A stretch of DNA of 64,000 nucleotides, from positions 4,898,001-4,962,000 of the forward strand of contig JAYKYS010000005.1 in assembly GCA_036924285.1 (NCBI GenBank), written 5' to 3'. Position numbers and translations under genes: made by a program. This document shows, piece by piece, positions 1 to 10,249 of the stretch. Source of the DNA: Asterella californica. Its lineage: Eukaryota; Streptophyta; Marchantiopsida; Marchantiales; Aytoniaceae. The number at the start of each line of letters is the position of its first letter. Position 1 is the stretch's first letter. Below the pieces are notes generated by a model. That model ran no database searches. It saw only the letters and a list, made by a program, of their open reading frames with translations, and was not told the origin of the DNA.

Positions 1-2842
1 ACTCAGTGAAGCCTAGGACATGCGCCGTTTCTTCCGTCATGATGTTAACTCCGGAGCCGGAATCAATGGGTACCTTCTTCAGAAGACAGCCATGGATCTC
101 CATATCAAGTTCTGGGGCTCCCAAGTCCTCATGCTCTATTCTTAGGATCTGGGTGCTCGTGGGAAGTTTAGCTGCCCTCCTCTTCCTCGATCCTCGAAGC
201 ACAGATTGTAACAACTTCCTGTAACCAGCGTTGTCATCCAACAGCTATTGGAAGATCACATCCGTCTTCTGATTCCACAAGTCTCGCAAGAAGTCGTACG
301 GAGATCTTTTCAGAACAGTGACTGGTGTTTCCAACAGAGAAGATGTAGTAGTTGCTTCCTTAGGTGGAAGACCAGAAGAGTGTCTTCCCTCGACTGGAGG
401 CTGTTCCCGTGAGACAAGTGTTGCCGTAGTCGGTGTAGGAAGCTGCTGTACTATCTTCCGTCTCTTCTCCAGCTCTTCTTGCATGATCGCTTCAACCTCT
501 TGTCTTATGTCAGGAGCAAAGTACTTCGGATCTTCTCGGTCGTAAGTAGGAGAAGACGGCCGCTCGGGAGAAGATGACCTCTCCTTACGCTGCTTCTTCT
601 TCTTGACGTCCTTCTGGCGAGATTCTGACTTCTCTTTGCTTCTGGTACTTACCTTGAACACAGCTTCATCCAAAACTTCCTCCGGAGGCCAACTATCTGA
701 ATTTGGGTCAGGATTCCAAACAGTACCATCCGTCAAAGTGAGAGATGACGCTTCTTCAGGTGTCTTCATCTTCTGAGCTACAGTCGTCTTCTGCAGCTGA
801 GGTTCCTTTCCTTCGCGCTTCCCGGGGTCTGGTTCGTCTTCCTCGATATGGAGACAATCCGTACAATCTCCAAGATCTTCTTCTTCTACCGTGATGTGCT
901 GTACCACTGCTAACTCGAGCTTAGAAGATGATGCAGCTTCTGCAGGAGGTGTGGTATCTGCAAATCTCACCATTTGTCGTGGTCGTAAGGTCTGAAGACA
1001 ATTCCTTGTGAAATGACCGGCTTCCTTACAGTTCCCACACAAGGGCACTTGCCCAATCTGTCTTCTCGGATGAGGACAGGTGGACCACCAGTGTCCTGTC
1101 TCTCCACAATTATTGCACGCTCCAGGAAGAGGGTTGACAGGTCGTTGTGATGAAGAAGGCTGCCAGGGTGTCCTGGTCTGTACATTGCTAGCTCTATCCG
1201 TCTGTACATAACGATTATATTGGGCGGGAGACGTAGGAGTGAAGGGTTGTATCGTCTCGATCCTATAGCAGGTTTCCCCACTGGGATCGTGTAGATATCC
1301 CTCATCGTCTTCTTCCCATCCTGCCCAGTTGACAGTTTGGTCCTTCGTACACTGATCTCGGTGTGTCCAGAAGAGTTACAAAGGTTGCACCAAAGGTTTG
1401 GCCGGGAAGCCGTAGGCTGCTTCCGCTTATCCTTCTGGTTCAGAAGATGAACTTTCAGGTCGGCAAATTGCTTCAGAACCTCATCGATGCGGGGATCAGG
1501 TGCAGACTGAATGATCTGAGTTTGAGGCATCTTCTGCACAACTTCCTCCCTTGCTCGCGTCTTCTCCTTCTTCTTCTTCCGCGTCTTCTTCTCTTGTTCA
1601 GATTCGGATTTTGAACTTTCGACAGTAGACTCTTCAGAAGTAGAGGCTGCTTCTGAATCACTGTTATCAGTTTCAGTGGACTTGGACTTCTTCTTGGACT
1701 TCCGGGAAGACTTCTTCGACTTCTTGGACTTCTTCGAGGTCTTCCCTTTGTCTTTCGTCATATTACGAGTGATGCTCGAGGTTTCATATTGCTCGGCATG
1801 CTTCTGTACCTCCGCTAAATCATCACCTCTTCCTCTTCTGCAGTACAATTCCATATCCTGAGACAATCCTCCCAAGTACCAGTCCAAAGCTTGCTGAGCA
1901 CAGTAATCTGGTCTTCCTTGGTTTTGAGGGATGTGATCCAAGAGATCTTCAAATCTCTCGGTGTAATCCCTCAGTGTCTCTTTCTTCTTTCGTTCGAGCC
2001 TCTGAAGCTCTATGAGGGTCATACGATCGTAGCCCACTCCTCTGAATCTCTTCAGAAAAGCTGCCTTCAGAGTAGCCCAAGCGGCCATTACTACCACATC
2101 ATCCAACGTTTTACTCATCCACTTCCTTCCTTTCCCTTTGATCAAACTGGGAAATACACGGAGTCGGTCAACATCAGCGTCTTCCTTGTTGGATCTAGAG
2201 ATGGTCTCGAACATCGTGATGAAGTCGTCCGCATCATCATCATCGTCGTACGGATGGTACTTCTGCCGAGTGTGGGAAGCCATGTTGACTGCCGGCTGGT
2301 GCGGCTGCCAACTTCTTTCTTCCTCAGGTCCAGGTGGTGGAGATGGTCTTCTCGAAGGTCCAGGCCTGTCAGAATCACGAAGATCGTCTTCTGAGTCAGA
2401 GCTACTGTCACTGCTACCTCCCGAGACGTCTGGAACAATCTCCTCCAGTCTTCCCTCACCTTGAGAAGCTTCTCTCGCACTTGGGAAGACGTCTTCCGAG
2501 TAACCAGTACCGAAATCTACTTTATACACGTGATCACCCGGTTGGCTTCTGTCTTCGCCAAAGATTATGCTCGAGATGGAAGGCTCTTCCAACTCTACCG
2601 ATCGGATCTTCCTGAGCTCTTCTTCTTTCCTTTGGTGTCTCAGGGTTATCCGCTGCTCCCTAGAAGCGGTTCGCTGGGGTGAGTTAACCCACTCAGGATC
2701 TTTACCCGTGCGTCTTCTGCTTCTTCCTCCGGTCGGAGGCATCCACCAGAGTACTGAGAACAGATGTCTCTATCCTTCTACTACTAGATTTGGTAGACCA
2801 AATGACTGAACAACCGATCACAAGTTCAGAACGTCTTCTTCT
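1..2842 (-). pseudogene. G1 gypsy gag-pol fragment (gag, zinc knuckles, start of protease), runs off left edge
   Basis: This is the 5' part of a Ty3/gypsy gag-pol, nearly identical to the plus-strand copy at 8204-11040. Reading leftwards it holds the acidic Asp-rich stretch near the gag core, a Lys/Ser-rich region, the three CCHC knuckles, and the protease region entering the window edge. Two breaks are visible by comparison with the other copy. One base is lost near 1360, next to the first knuckle (SSGHTR becomes SGHTEI), which shifts the frame. A CAG codon has become TAG at about 245-247. Its 5' end at 2842 abuts an LTR terminus exactly, so the PBS and leader (281 bp in the sister copy) are missing. 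The identity as gypsy gag-pol is certain; it is not functional. Confidence 0.93.
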
Positions 2843-3886
2843 TGTAGTGACGAAGGATTTCTCTTTTTGCCCATTTAGTATACAAGATATCGTTCCCACA
2901 GAGGATTTGCACAAGTTACGCTGTTCTAAGTTCTAAGATTTGTTCAAACACACAAACACACGGGTTTTGTCTAAAAAGCCCGTCTTCTCACAAAACCACA
3001 CAAACCAACACGTCTTCCAGACACGCAAAAGGGTGCTCTGGACCTAAACAAACAACTACCAATTACAATATCACACAACTATTCACAAAGAAGCTCGGGA
3101 AGACGTTCTTCCTGCTTCCAGGTTGCTTCTTCCGATCTTCTCGATCCCGTCTTCCCGAAGCGATTCTCGTCTTCTGGGGGTTTAGCTCGTCTTCTCACAC
3201 CTCCAGAAGGCTGTCCTGCTTCGCAGAAGTCGACAAGTAATAGTCATTACACCTTATTCTCACACTCACATTCCAATCGGGTTAGATTAATCACAGGGTG
3301 TATGCCCTCTGTAGCCTTCTCAGGCTTCTGCCTACGGAAGTTGTCTTCCTGCAGCGCTACAACGACATTCACCTTCACGGAAGCTCAATAGAAGTATCGG
3401 AAGCTCACTAGAAGAAGGTAAGAAGATGGGGAAGATGAGGGGAGATGGGAAGAAGAAGAAATCCAAACAAGAGAAAACAGGATGAAAAAGGGCAATTAAG
3501 ATTCCGACAGGCTTCTAGTCCGGATCCTGACTAACAAGCCATCCCTGCTTGTAATAGTTTGGGGAGGAAGACAACGAACGTGAGTACTGTAGCACCGTCT
3601 TCTACTCGAGGATGTCGTCTTCTGTTGCGGGAAGAAGTCTTCTTTCTTCTTCACTTCGCTGCTCTGACTGCTCTGTCTTCTGTGATCACTTACCCAGAAG
3701 ACCGTTCGTACGTAGATCCCAAGTGCTCTACTGAACGAGTCAAGCTACACTCCACAACTATTGACATTCACCGCCACTCAAGAAAAACACTTCCCATGCA
3801 CAATTGGGAGCGAATTCAATACATTCCACCACCCAGAAGACATGAGCGAAGCTGCTGCACTCAAATCCACAATCTATTCCAACGGA
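2843..3886 (-). repeat. Truncated G1 LTR, 3' end portion
   Basis: The segment starts with TGTAGTGACG, the reverse complement of the G1 LTR end (...CGTCACTACA). It matches 18088-19120, 15273-16330 and, inverted, 6893-7922. It is cut at 3886 (after CTATTCC), where plus-strand LTR sequence from inside the LTR ORF begins. It is non-coding apart from non-ATG open stretches. Confidence 0.9.
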
Positions 3887-6800
3887 GCTAGCATACTTGG
3901 GTACCCCGGCGGGAGGACATCTGACGCCCTTCTTCTGCTACTTGTATGTAGCCATGGAGGATCTTAGGGAAGATCAACTGGCAGTGTATGGACCAACGGA
4001 GCGACAGGAGGTGAAGGAGGAGACCTCGGAAGACGATGATCGAGAGGCAGCAGCAACGCCCCCTCCCACTCTGATGCCACAGCTGAGACCCGGCTCTCAC
4101 CAGAAGACGCTTCTGGTGAGGGAAGACGAGTCTAGTGGGTCGGAAGACGCCACGCCAGTGAGAAAGATGGGTCATAGAAGTGTAACGAGGACACCCATCT
4201 CCCTCATCCATTCAGGATCGGAGTCGGACTCGGAGGAAGACTTGCTGAGTACCCGATCGGAGCAGAAGACAGCTTCTGTAACACCTGGGAGTCTTCCGAA
4301 GACTCTAGAAGACGAAGGATGGATGGGTACTCCTACTGCGATGCGAGGAAGCGCAAAGAGGAGAGCCGCTCCTGCCACGAGGAGTCTTCCACCCCGGAAG
4401 ATGAGAAGAGTAGCTTCTTCTCGTGCGCAGAAGATGAAGGCCGTAGTGGTGGAAGAGGCTCCCTTGCCTCTGGAAGACGAAGTCGACACCATCGAGCGAG
4501 TGGTGGGGATGAACTTGTCTTCTGTAGGAAGACGACTGGAGGAGTTCAGTGCCTACTTCCAGAAGGAGATCCAGCCCGCTATGCAGTTGTTGGAAAGGAG
4601 AGCGAGGGCACAGGAGAAGCCCTTACAGCCTGGATTCGGCCTGCGCACCTTGCTGCGACAGGAAGACAGCCAGCAGAAGACGGAGTCGCATGAAGCTAGT
4701 CTCCGCACCACGGAGAAGCTTGCAGCCAGGTACAAGGCGGAAGCAGCCGCTTCTGCCAAGGAGTCGATGCAACTTCAGAAGAGCAACCAGGAGTTGCAGA
4801 GTACAGCAGCGTGATCAGGAAGTTCTCCGAGTGCGGGAGAATATCACTGCCCTCGCAGAAGAGCAGACCACTTGGAAGATGCAGCGAGAAGCCGCAGAAG
4901 CGCGAGCTGCAGTAGAGAAGACGCAGAGGGAAGCAGCGGAGGCCCGTCCGCAGAAGATGCTAGCTCAGTCGGTAGAAGCGCTTCGGAAGAAGTTCAACTT
5001 CACCGCGGGTAAGAAGTTACTTACCTTAGCTAGGGAATGGGACAGCGAGTCCAAGACGAGGTTGGTGGAATGCAGAGATAGCATGTTCAGGTACCTGGAT
5101 AGACAGATAGAAGGAGTGAAGACACTTTATGGTCTTCCCTCACTTCCGACACCTGCAACCGCATCTTCCCAAGCCCCAGCACCTTCGACTGGATCCGGAA
5201 TGGAGAAGGAGGAGTTCGATCTCGCTGTGGAGTTGCTGGAAAGGAGAGCGAGGGCACAGGAGAAGCCCTTACAGCCTGGATTCGGCCTGCGCACCTTGCT
5301 GCGACAGGAAGACAACCAGCAGAAGACGGAGTCGCTGGAAGCTAGTCTCCGCACCACGGAGAAGCTTGCAGCCAGGTATAAGGCGGAAGCAGCCGCTTCT
5401 GCCAAGGAGTCGATGCAACTTCGGAAGAGCAACCAGGAGTTGCAGACACGAGTGCAGCAGCGTGATCAGGAAGTTCTCCGAGTACGGGAGAAGATCACTG
5501 CCCTCGCAGAAGAGCAGACCACTTGGAAGATGCAGCGAGAAGCCGCAGAAGCGCGAGCTGCAGTGGAGAAGACGCAGAGGGAAGCAGCGGAAGCTCGTGC
5601 TCGGAAGATGCTAGCTCCGTCGGTAGAAGCGCTTCGGAAGAAGTTCAACTTCACCGCGGGTAAGAAGTTACTTACCTTAGCTAGGGAATGGGACAGCGAG
5701 TCCAAGACGAGGTTGGTGGAATGCAGAGATAGCATGTTCAGGTACCTGGATAGACAGATAGAAGGAGTGAAGACACTTTATGGTCTTCCCTCACTTCCGA
5801 CACCTGCAACCGCATCTTCCCAAGCCCCAGCACCTTCGACTGGATCCGGAATGGAGAAGAAGGAGTTCGATCTCGCTGTACACTTGGTGGTGACAGCGTT
5901 GGAAGACGAGAAGACTCCAGAAGACGCCCCGGAAGACATGATGTCTTCTGGAAGACAGGAAGACGAGCCGTCTTCCCAGGTATTCCGCGTGGAGGAAGCG
6001 ACTTCCCCGGACCCCTATGAGATCGCCATGGTCCCTAGTACTGCATCTGTGCCTCAGAAGACCGAAGACGCACCATTCGACTCGTCTTCCCAGAAGACCA
6101 TTCCGTCTTCCGAAGTCGAAGCCGAGGAAGACGCAGCCGCAGAAGCAGCAGGGCCAGCGAAGAGCGAGGAGAGGGAAGCTACCTCAGTGGTACTCGAGGT
6201 AAGTGCAGGGCTTCCCAGTCCATCAGAAGTCGAGGTAGTAGCTCCGGTAGGAGCAGATCATGTAGAGATTACCACCGAGCAATCAGAGTAGTTAGCAAAC
6301 TCAATTGACACTTCCAGATTTAGTAGGATTGGACATGCTATCTTAAGGGTGGCAGTTTTCTATGTAAAAATAGTTAGGACCCCATGTGGCAGCATAGGTA
6401 GCGTAGGAGTAACACAGTGGAGGGCTAATTGGGAAGAGGGACCGCATGCATGTGAGGTGACAACCTCTTGTCAGCGCCTCTCTCTCTCTCCCTGGTGGTC
6501 ACCTCTCCTGACTCTCGAGGCAGATGGTTAAGTAGGATAGCAGGGTAGGAGAAAAGCTCTCTGAGAGTTCTGCCAGTTCTGTAGAATTCGGCAGTAACTG
6601 AACATACACACCGATTCTACAGGCAGGCGAGACACATTAGAGCAGAGACAGTCTTAGCACACTACACCCGTTGTTGGAAACATACGAATAGTCTTGGAAT
6701 ATACAGGAGGGGTCTGCATACTCGCACCAGCAGTGGTTCGAAGATGTAGATAGAGGTAGTGGACAGTCCAGGAACAGGGAACGGCATCCTCGTGCAGTCC

Positions 6801-7922
6801 TGTTAGCTAGGCTGGTGTGTCGAGGAGTAGACGCAGGAAGTAGAGGGAGTGAGCTTCCCAATGTCATTGTGACTTCTTCTCGGAGAATAGATTGTGGATT
6901 TGAGTGCAGCAGCTTCGCTCATGTCTTCGGGGTGGTGGAATGTATTGAATTCGCTCCCAATTGTGCCTGGGAAGTGTTCTTCTTGAGTGGCGGTGAATGT
7001 CAACAGTTGTGGAGTGTAGCTTGACTCGTTCATTAGAGCACTTGGGATCTACGTACGAACGGTCTTCTGGGTAAGTGATCACAGAAGACAGAGCAGTCAG
7101 AGCAGCGAAGTGAAGAAGAAAGAAGACTTCTTCCCGCAACAGAAGACGACATCCTCGAGTAGAAGACGGTGCCACAGTACTCACGTTTGTTGTCTTCCTC
7201 CCCAAACTATTACAAGCAGGGATGGCTTGTTAGTCAGGATCCGGACTAGAAGCCTGTCGGAATCTTAATTGCCCTTTTTCATCCTGTTTTCTCTTGTTTG
7301 GATTTTCTTATCTTCCTCATCTCCCCCCATCTTCCCCATCTTCTTACCTTCTTCTAGTGAGCTTCCGATACTTCTATTGAGCTTCCGTGAAGGTGAATGT
7401 CGTTGTAGTGCTGTAGGAAGACAACTTCCGTAGGCAGAAGCCTGGGAAGGCTACAGGGGGCATACACCCTGTGATTAATCTAACCCGATTGGAATGTGAG
7501 TGTGAGAATAAGGTGTAATGACTGTTACTAGTCGACTTCTGCGAAGCAGGACAGCCTTCTGGAGGTGTGAGAAGACGAGCTAAACCCCCTGAAGACGAGA
7601 ATCGCTTCGGGAAGACGGTATCGAGAAGACCGGAAGAAGCAACCTGGAAGCAGGAAGATCGTCTTCCCGAGCTTCTTTGTGAATAGTTGTGTGATATTGT
7701 AATTGGTAGTTGTTTGTTTAGGTCCAGAGCACCCTTTTGCGTGTCTGGAAGACGTGTTGGTTTGTGTGGTTTTGTGAGAAGACGGGCTTTTTAGACAAAA
7801 CCCGTGTGTTTGTGTGTTTGAACAAATCTTAGAACTTAGAGCAGCGTTACTTGTGCAAATCCTCTGTGGGAACGATATCTTGTATACAAAATGGGCAAAA
7901 GGAGAAATCCTTCGTCACTACA
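3887..7922 (+). repeat. 5' LTR of the plus-strand G1 element (5' truncated)
   Basis: This LTR ends at 7922 with CACTACA, 19 bp before the PBS. It includes the C-terminal two thirds of the LTR-encoded ORF (3888-6291) and about 1.6 kb of downstream LTR sequence. Compared with the complete solo LTR at 33126-39029 it lacks the first part of the LTR (upstream block and ORF start), removed at the junction with the inverted LTR piece at 3886/3887. Confidence 0.85.
3888..6291 (+). pseudogene. LTR-encoded coiled-coil protein, copy A (5' truncated, internal duplication)
   Basis: I do not recognise this as a named family. The remaining protein starts at a conserved segment (GGHLTPFFCYLYVAM), passes through an acidic Ser/Glu region and a basic patch, then a long coiled coil rich in Ala, Glu, Lys and Arg, and ends in an acidic Pro/Ser/Glu tail. 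The coiled coil occurs twice: about 4580-5228 and 5229-5875 are direct repeats, and the second unit keeps the frame of the tail. The first unit has lost 5 bp near 4799, so the reading frame from 3897 stops at 4814 and the rest is read in another frame up to 6291. The ORF lies inside the LTR, which is unusual. A structural, Gag-like or DNA-binding role is possible; none is shown. Confidence 0.75.
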
Positions 7923-8137
7923 TATAGTGAGGAACCATTTTTGGCGCCGCTGCCGGGGATTTCATCTTAGTAACTTCTGTTCTAAGCTTCCTGGATTTGT
8001 GTGCCATTAGTTAGGTTCGTTTCGAACTAACTTCGATTGTAGTTGAATGTGTTGTGGGACTCTATCTTGCTAGAAGACGGAAACCGCAACCAGAAGCTGA
8101 TAAGATACATCAGGGGAAGTTGGAAGAAGCCGCTTCT
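7923..8137 (+). other. G1 untranslated leader
   Basis: This segment runs from the LTR end through the PBS to the first in-frame ATG at 8138. The gag frame is already open at 8054 but starts there without an ATG. An out-of-frame ATG at 8047 gives only a very short peptide. The whole leader up to 8203 is missing from the sister copy at 2842/2843. Confidence 0.6.
7942..7959 (+). promoter_or_regulatory. G1 primer-binding site
   Basis: TGGCGCCGCTGCCGGGGA lies 19 bp after the LTR end. It closely resembles the PBS of plant Tat/Athila-type gypsy elements, which from memory is assigned to tRNA-Asp; the exact tRNA should be checked against the host set. It fixes the 3' end of the 5' LTR and the direction of the element. 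Confidence 0.85.
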
Positions 8138-10249
8138 ATGCTTCGAAGAACTCCTTGGAAGACTCGATCTCGGAAGATTGCAGTGAGTGCAACCAGAAGC
8201 AGGAGAAGAAGACGTTCTGAACTTGTGATCGGTTGTTCGGTCATTTGGTCTCCCGGATCTAGTGGTAGAAGAATAGAGACATCTGTTCTCAAGTGGATGC
8301 CTCCGACCGGAGGAAGAAGCAAAAGACGCACGGGTAAAGATCCTGAGTGGGTTAACTCACCCCAGCGAACCGCTTCTAGAGAGCAGCGGATATCCCTGAG
8401 ACACCAAAGGAAAGAAGAAGAGCTCAGGAAGATCCGATCGGTAGAGTTGGAAGAGCCTTCCATCTCGAGCATAATCTTTGGCGAAGACAGAAGCCAACCG
8501 GGTGATCACGTGTATAAAGTAGATTTTGGTACTGGTTACTCGGAAGACGTCTTCCCAAGTGCGGGAGAAGCTTCTCAAGGTGAGGGAAGACTGGAGGAGA
8601 TTGTTCCAGACGTCTCGGGAGGTAGCAGTGACAGTAGCTCTGACTCAGAAGACGATCTTCGTGATTCAGATAGGCCTGGACCTTCGAGAAGACCATCTCC
8701 ACCACCTGGACCTGAGGAAGAAAGAAGTTGGCAGCCGCACCAGCCGGCAGTCAACATGGCTTCCCACACTCGGCAGAAGTACCATCCGTACGACGATGAT
8801 GATGATGCGGACGACTTCATCACGATGTTCGAAACCATCTCTAGATCCAACAAGGAAGACGCTGATGTTGACAGACTCCGTGTATTTCCCAGTTTGATCA
8901 AAGGGAAAGGAAGGAAGTGGATGAGTAAAACGTTGGATGATGTTGTAGTAATGGCCGCTTGGGCTACTCTGAAGGCAGCTTTTCTGAAGAGATTCAGAGG
9001 AGTGGGCTACGATCGTATGACCCTCATAGAGCTTCAGAGGCTCGAACGGAAGAAGAAAGAGACACTGCGGGATTACACCGAGAGGTTTGAAGATCTCTTG
9101 GATCACATCCCTCAGAACCAAGGAAGACCCGGCTACTGTGCTCAGCAAGCTTTGGACTGGTACTTGGGAGGATTGTCTCAGGATATGGAATTGTACTGCA
9201 GAAGAGGAGGAGGTGATGATTTAGCGGAGGTACAGAAGCATGCCGAGCAGTATGAAACCTCGAGCATCACTCGGAATATGACAAAAGACAAAGGGAAGAC
9301 CTCGAAGAAGTCCAAGAAGTCCAAGAAGTCTTCCCGGAAGTCCAAGAAGAAGTCCAAGTCCACTGAAACTGATAACAGTGATTCGGAAGCGGCCTCTACT
9401 TCTGAAGAGTCTACTGTCGAAAGTTCAGAATCCGAATCTGAACAAGAGAAGAAGACGCGGAAGAAAAAGAAGGAGAAGACGCGAGCAAGGGAGGAAGTTG
9501 TGCAGAAGATGCCTCAAACTCAGATCATTCAGTCTGCACCTGATCCCCGCATCGATGAGGTTCTGAAGCAGTTTGCCGACCTGAAAGTTCATTTTCTGAA
9601 CCAGAAGGATAAGCGGAAGCAGCCTACGGCTTCCCGGCCAAACCTTTGGTGCAACCTTTGTAACTCTTCTGGACACACCAGAGATCAGTGTACCCAGGAC
9701 CAAGCTGTCAACTGGGCAGGATGGGAAGAAGACGATGAGGGATATCTACACGATCCCAGTGGGGAAACTTGCTACAGGATCGAAACGATACAACCCTTCA
9801 CTCCTACGCCTCCCGCCCAATATAATCGTTATGTACCGAGAGATAGAGCTAGCAATGTACAGACCAGGACACCCTGGCAGCCTTCTTCATCACAACGACC
9901 TCTCAACCCTCTTCCTGGAGCGTGCAATAATTGTGGAGAGACAGGACACTGGTGGTCCACCTGTCCTCATCCGAGAAGACAGATTGGGCAAGTGCCCTTG
10001 TGTGGGAACTGTAAGGAAGCCGGTCATTTCACAGGGAATTGTCCTCAGACCTTACGACCACGACAAATGGTGAGATTTGCAGATACCACACCTCCTGCAG
10101 AAGCTGCATCATCTTCTAAGCTCGAGTTAGCAGTGGTACAGCACATCACGGTAGAAGAAGAAGATCCTGGAGATTGTACGGATTGTCTCCATATCGAGGA
10201 AGACGAACCAGACCCCGGGAAGCGCGAAGGAAAGGAACCTCAGCTGTAG
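8054..10249 (+). pseudogene. gag: G1 Gag (start of a single-frame gag-pol)
   Basis: This is the capsid precursor of the Ty3/gypsy element; the first ATG is at 8138. It has an acidic N-terminal region and an Asp run near 8795 (HPYDDDDDADDF). The retrotransposon gag core follows (FITMFETISRSNKED, then WMSKTLDD and the helical LERKKKETLRDYTERFEDL), then a Lys/Ser-rich stretch. Three CCHC zinc knuckles come last: CNLCNSSGHTRDQC, CNNCGETGHWWSTC and CGNCKEAGHFTGNC. Three knuckles is more than most gypsy elements carry. The frame ends at 10247-10249 where the sister copy has CAG, so the stop is a mutation and not the natural end of gag. The same frame continues into pol. Confidence 0.92.

Noticed and set aside
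1676..2394. Open stretches opposite the left gag (for example 1891-2394)
   Set aside because: They are shadows of the gag coding strand caused by its biased composition, repeated opposite the other gag copy.
3888..6291. Reading the coiled-coil ORF as a separate gene between pol and the 3' LTR
   Set aside because: PPT/LTR start at 14568, PBS at 7942 and the solo LTR with TSD at 33126-39029 all place it inside the LTR.
10247..10249. Natural stop-codon readthrough between gag and pol
   Set aside because: The sister copy has CAG at this place and further stops follow downstream, so it is a nonsense mutation.
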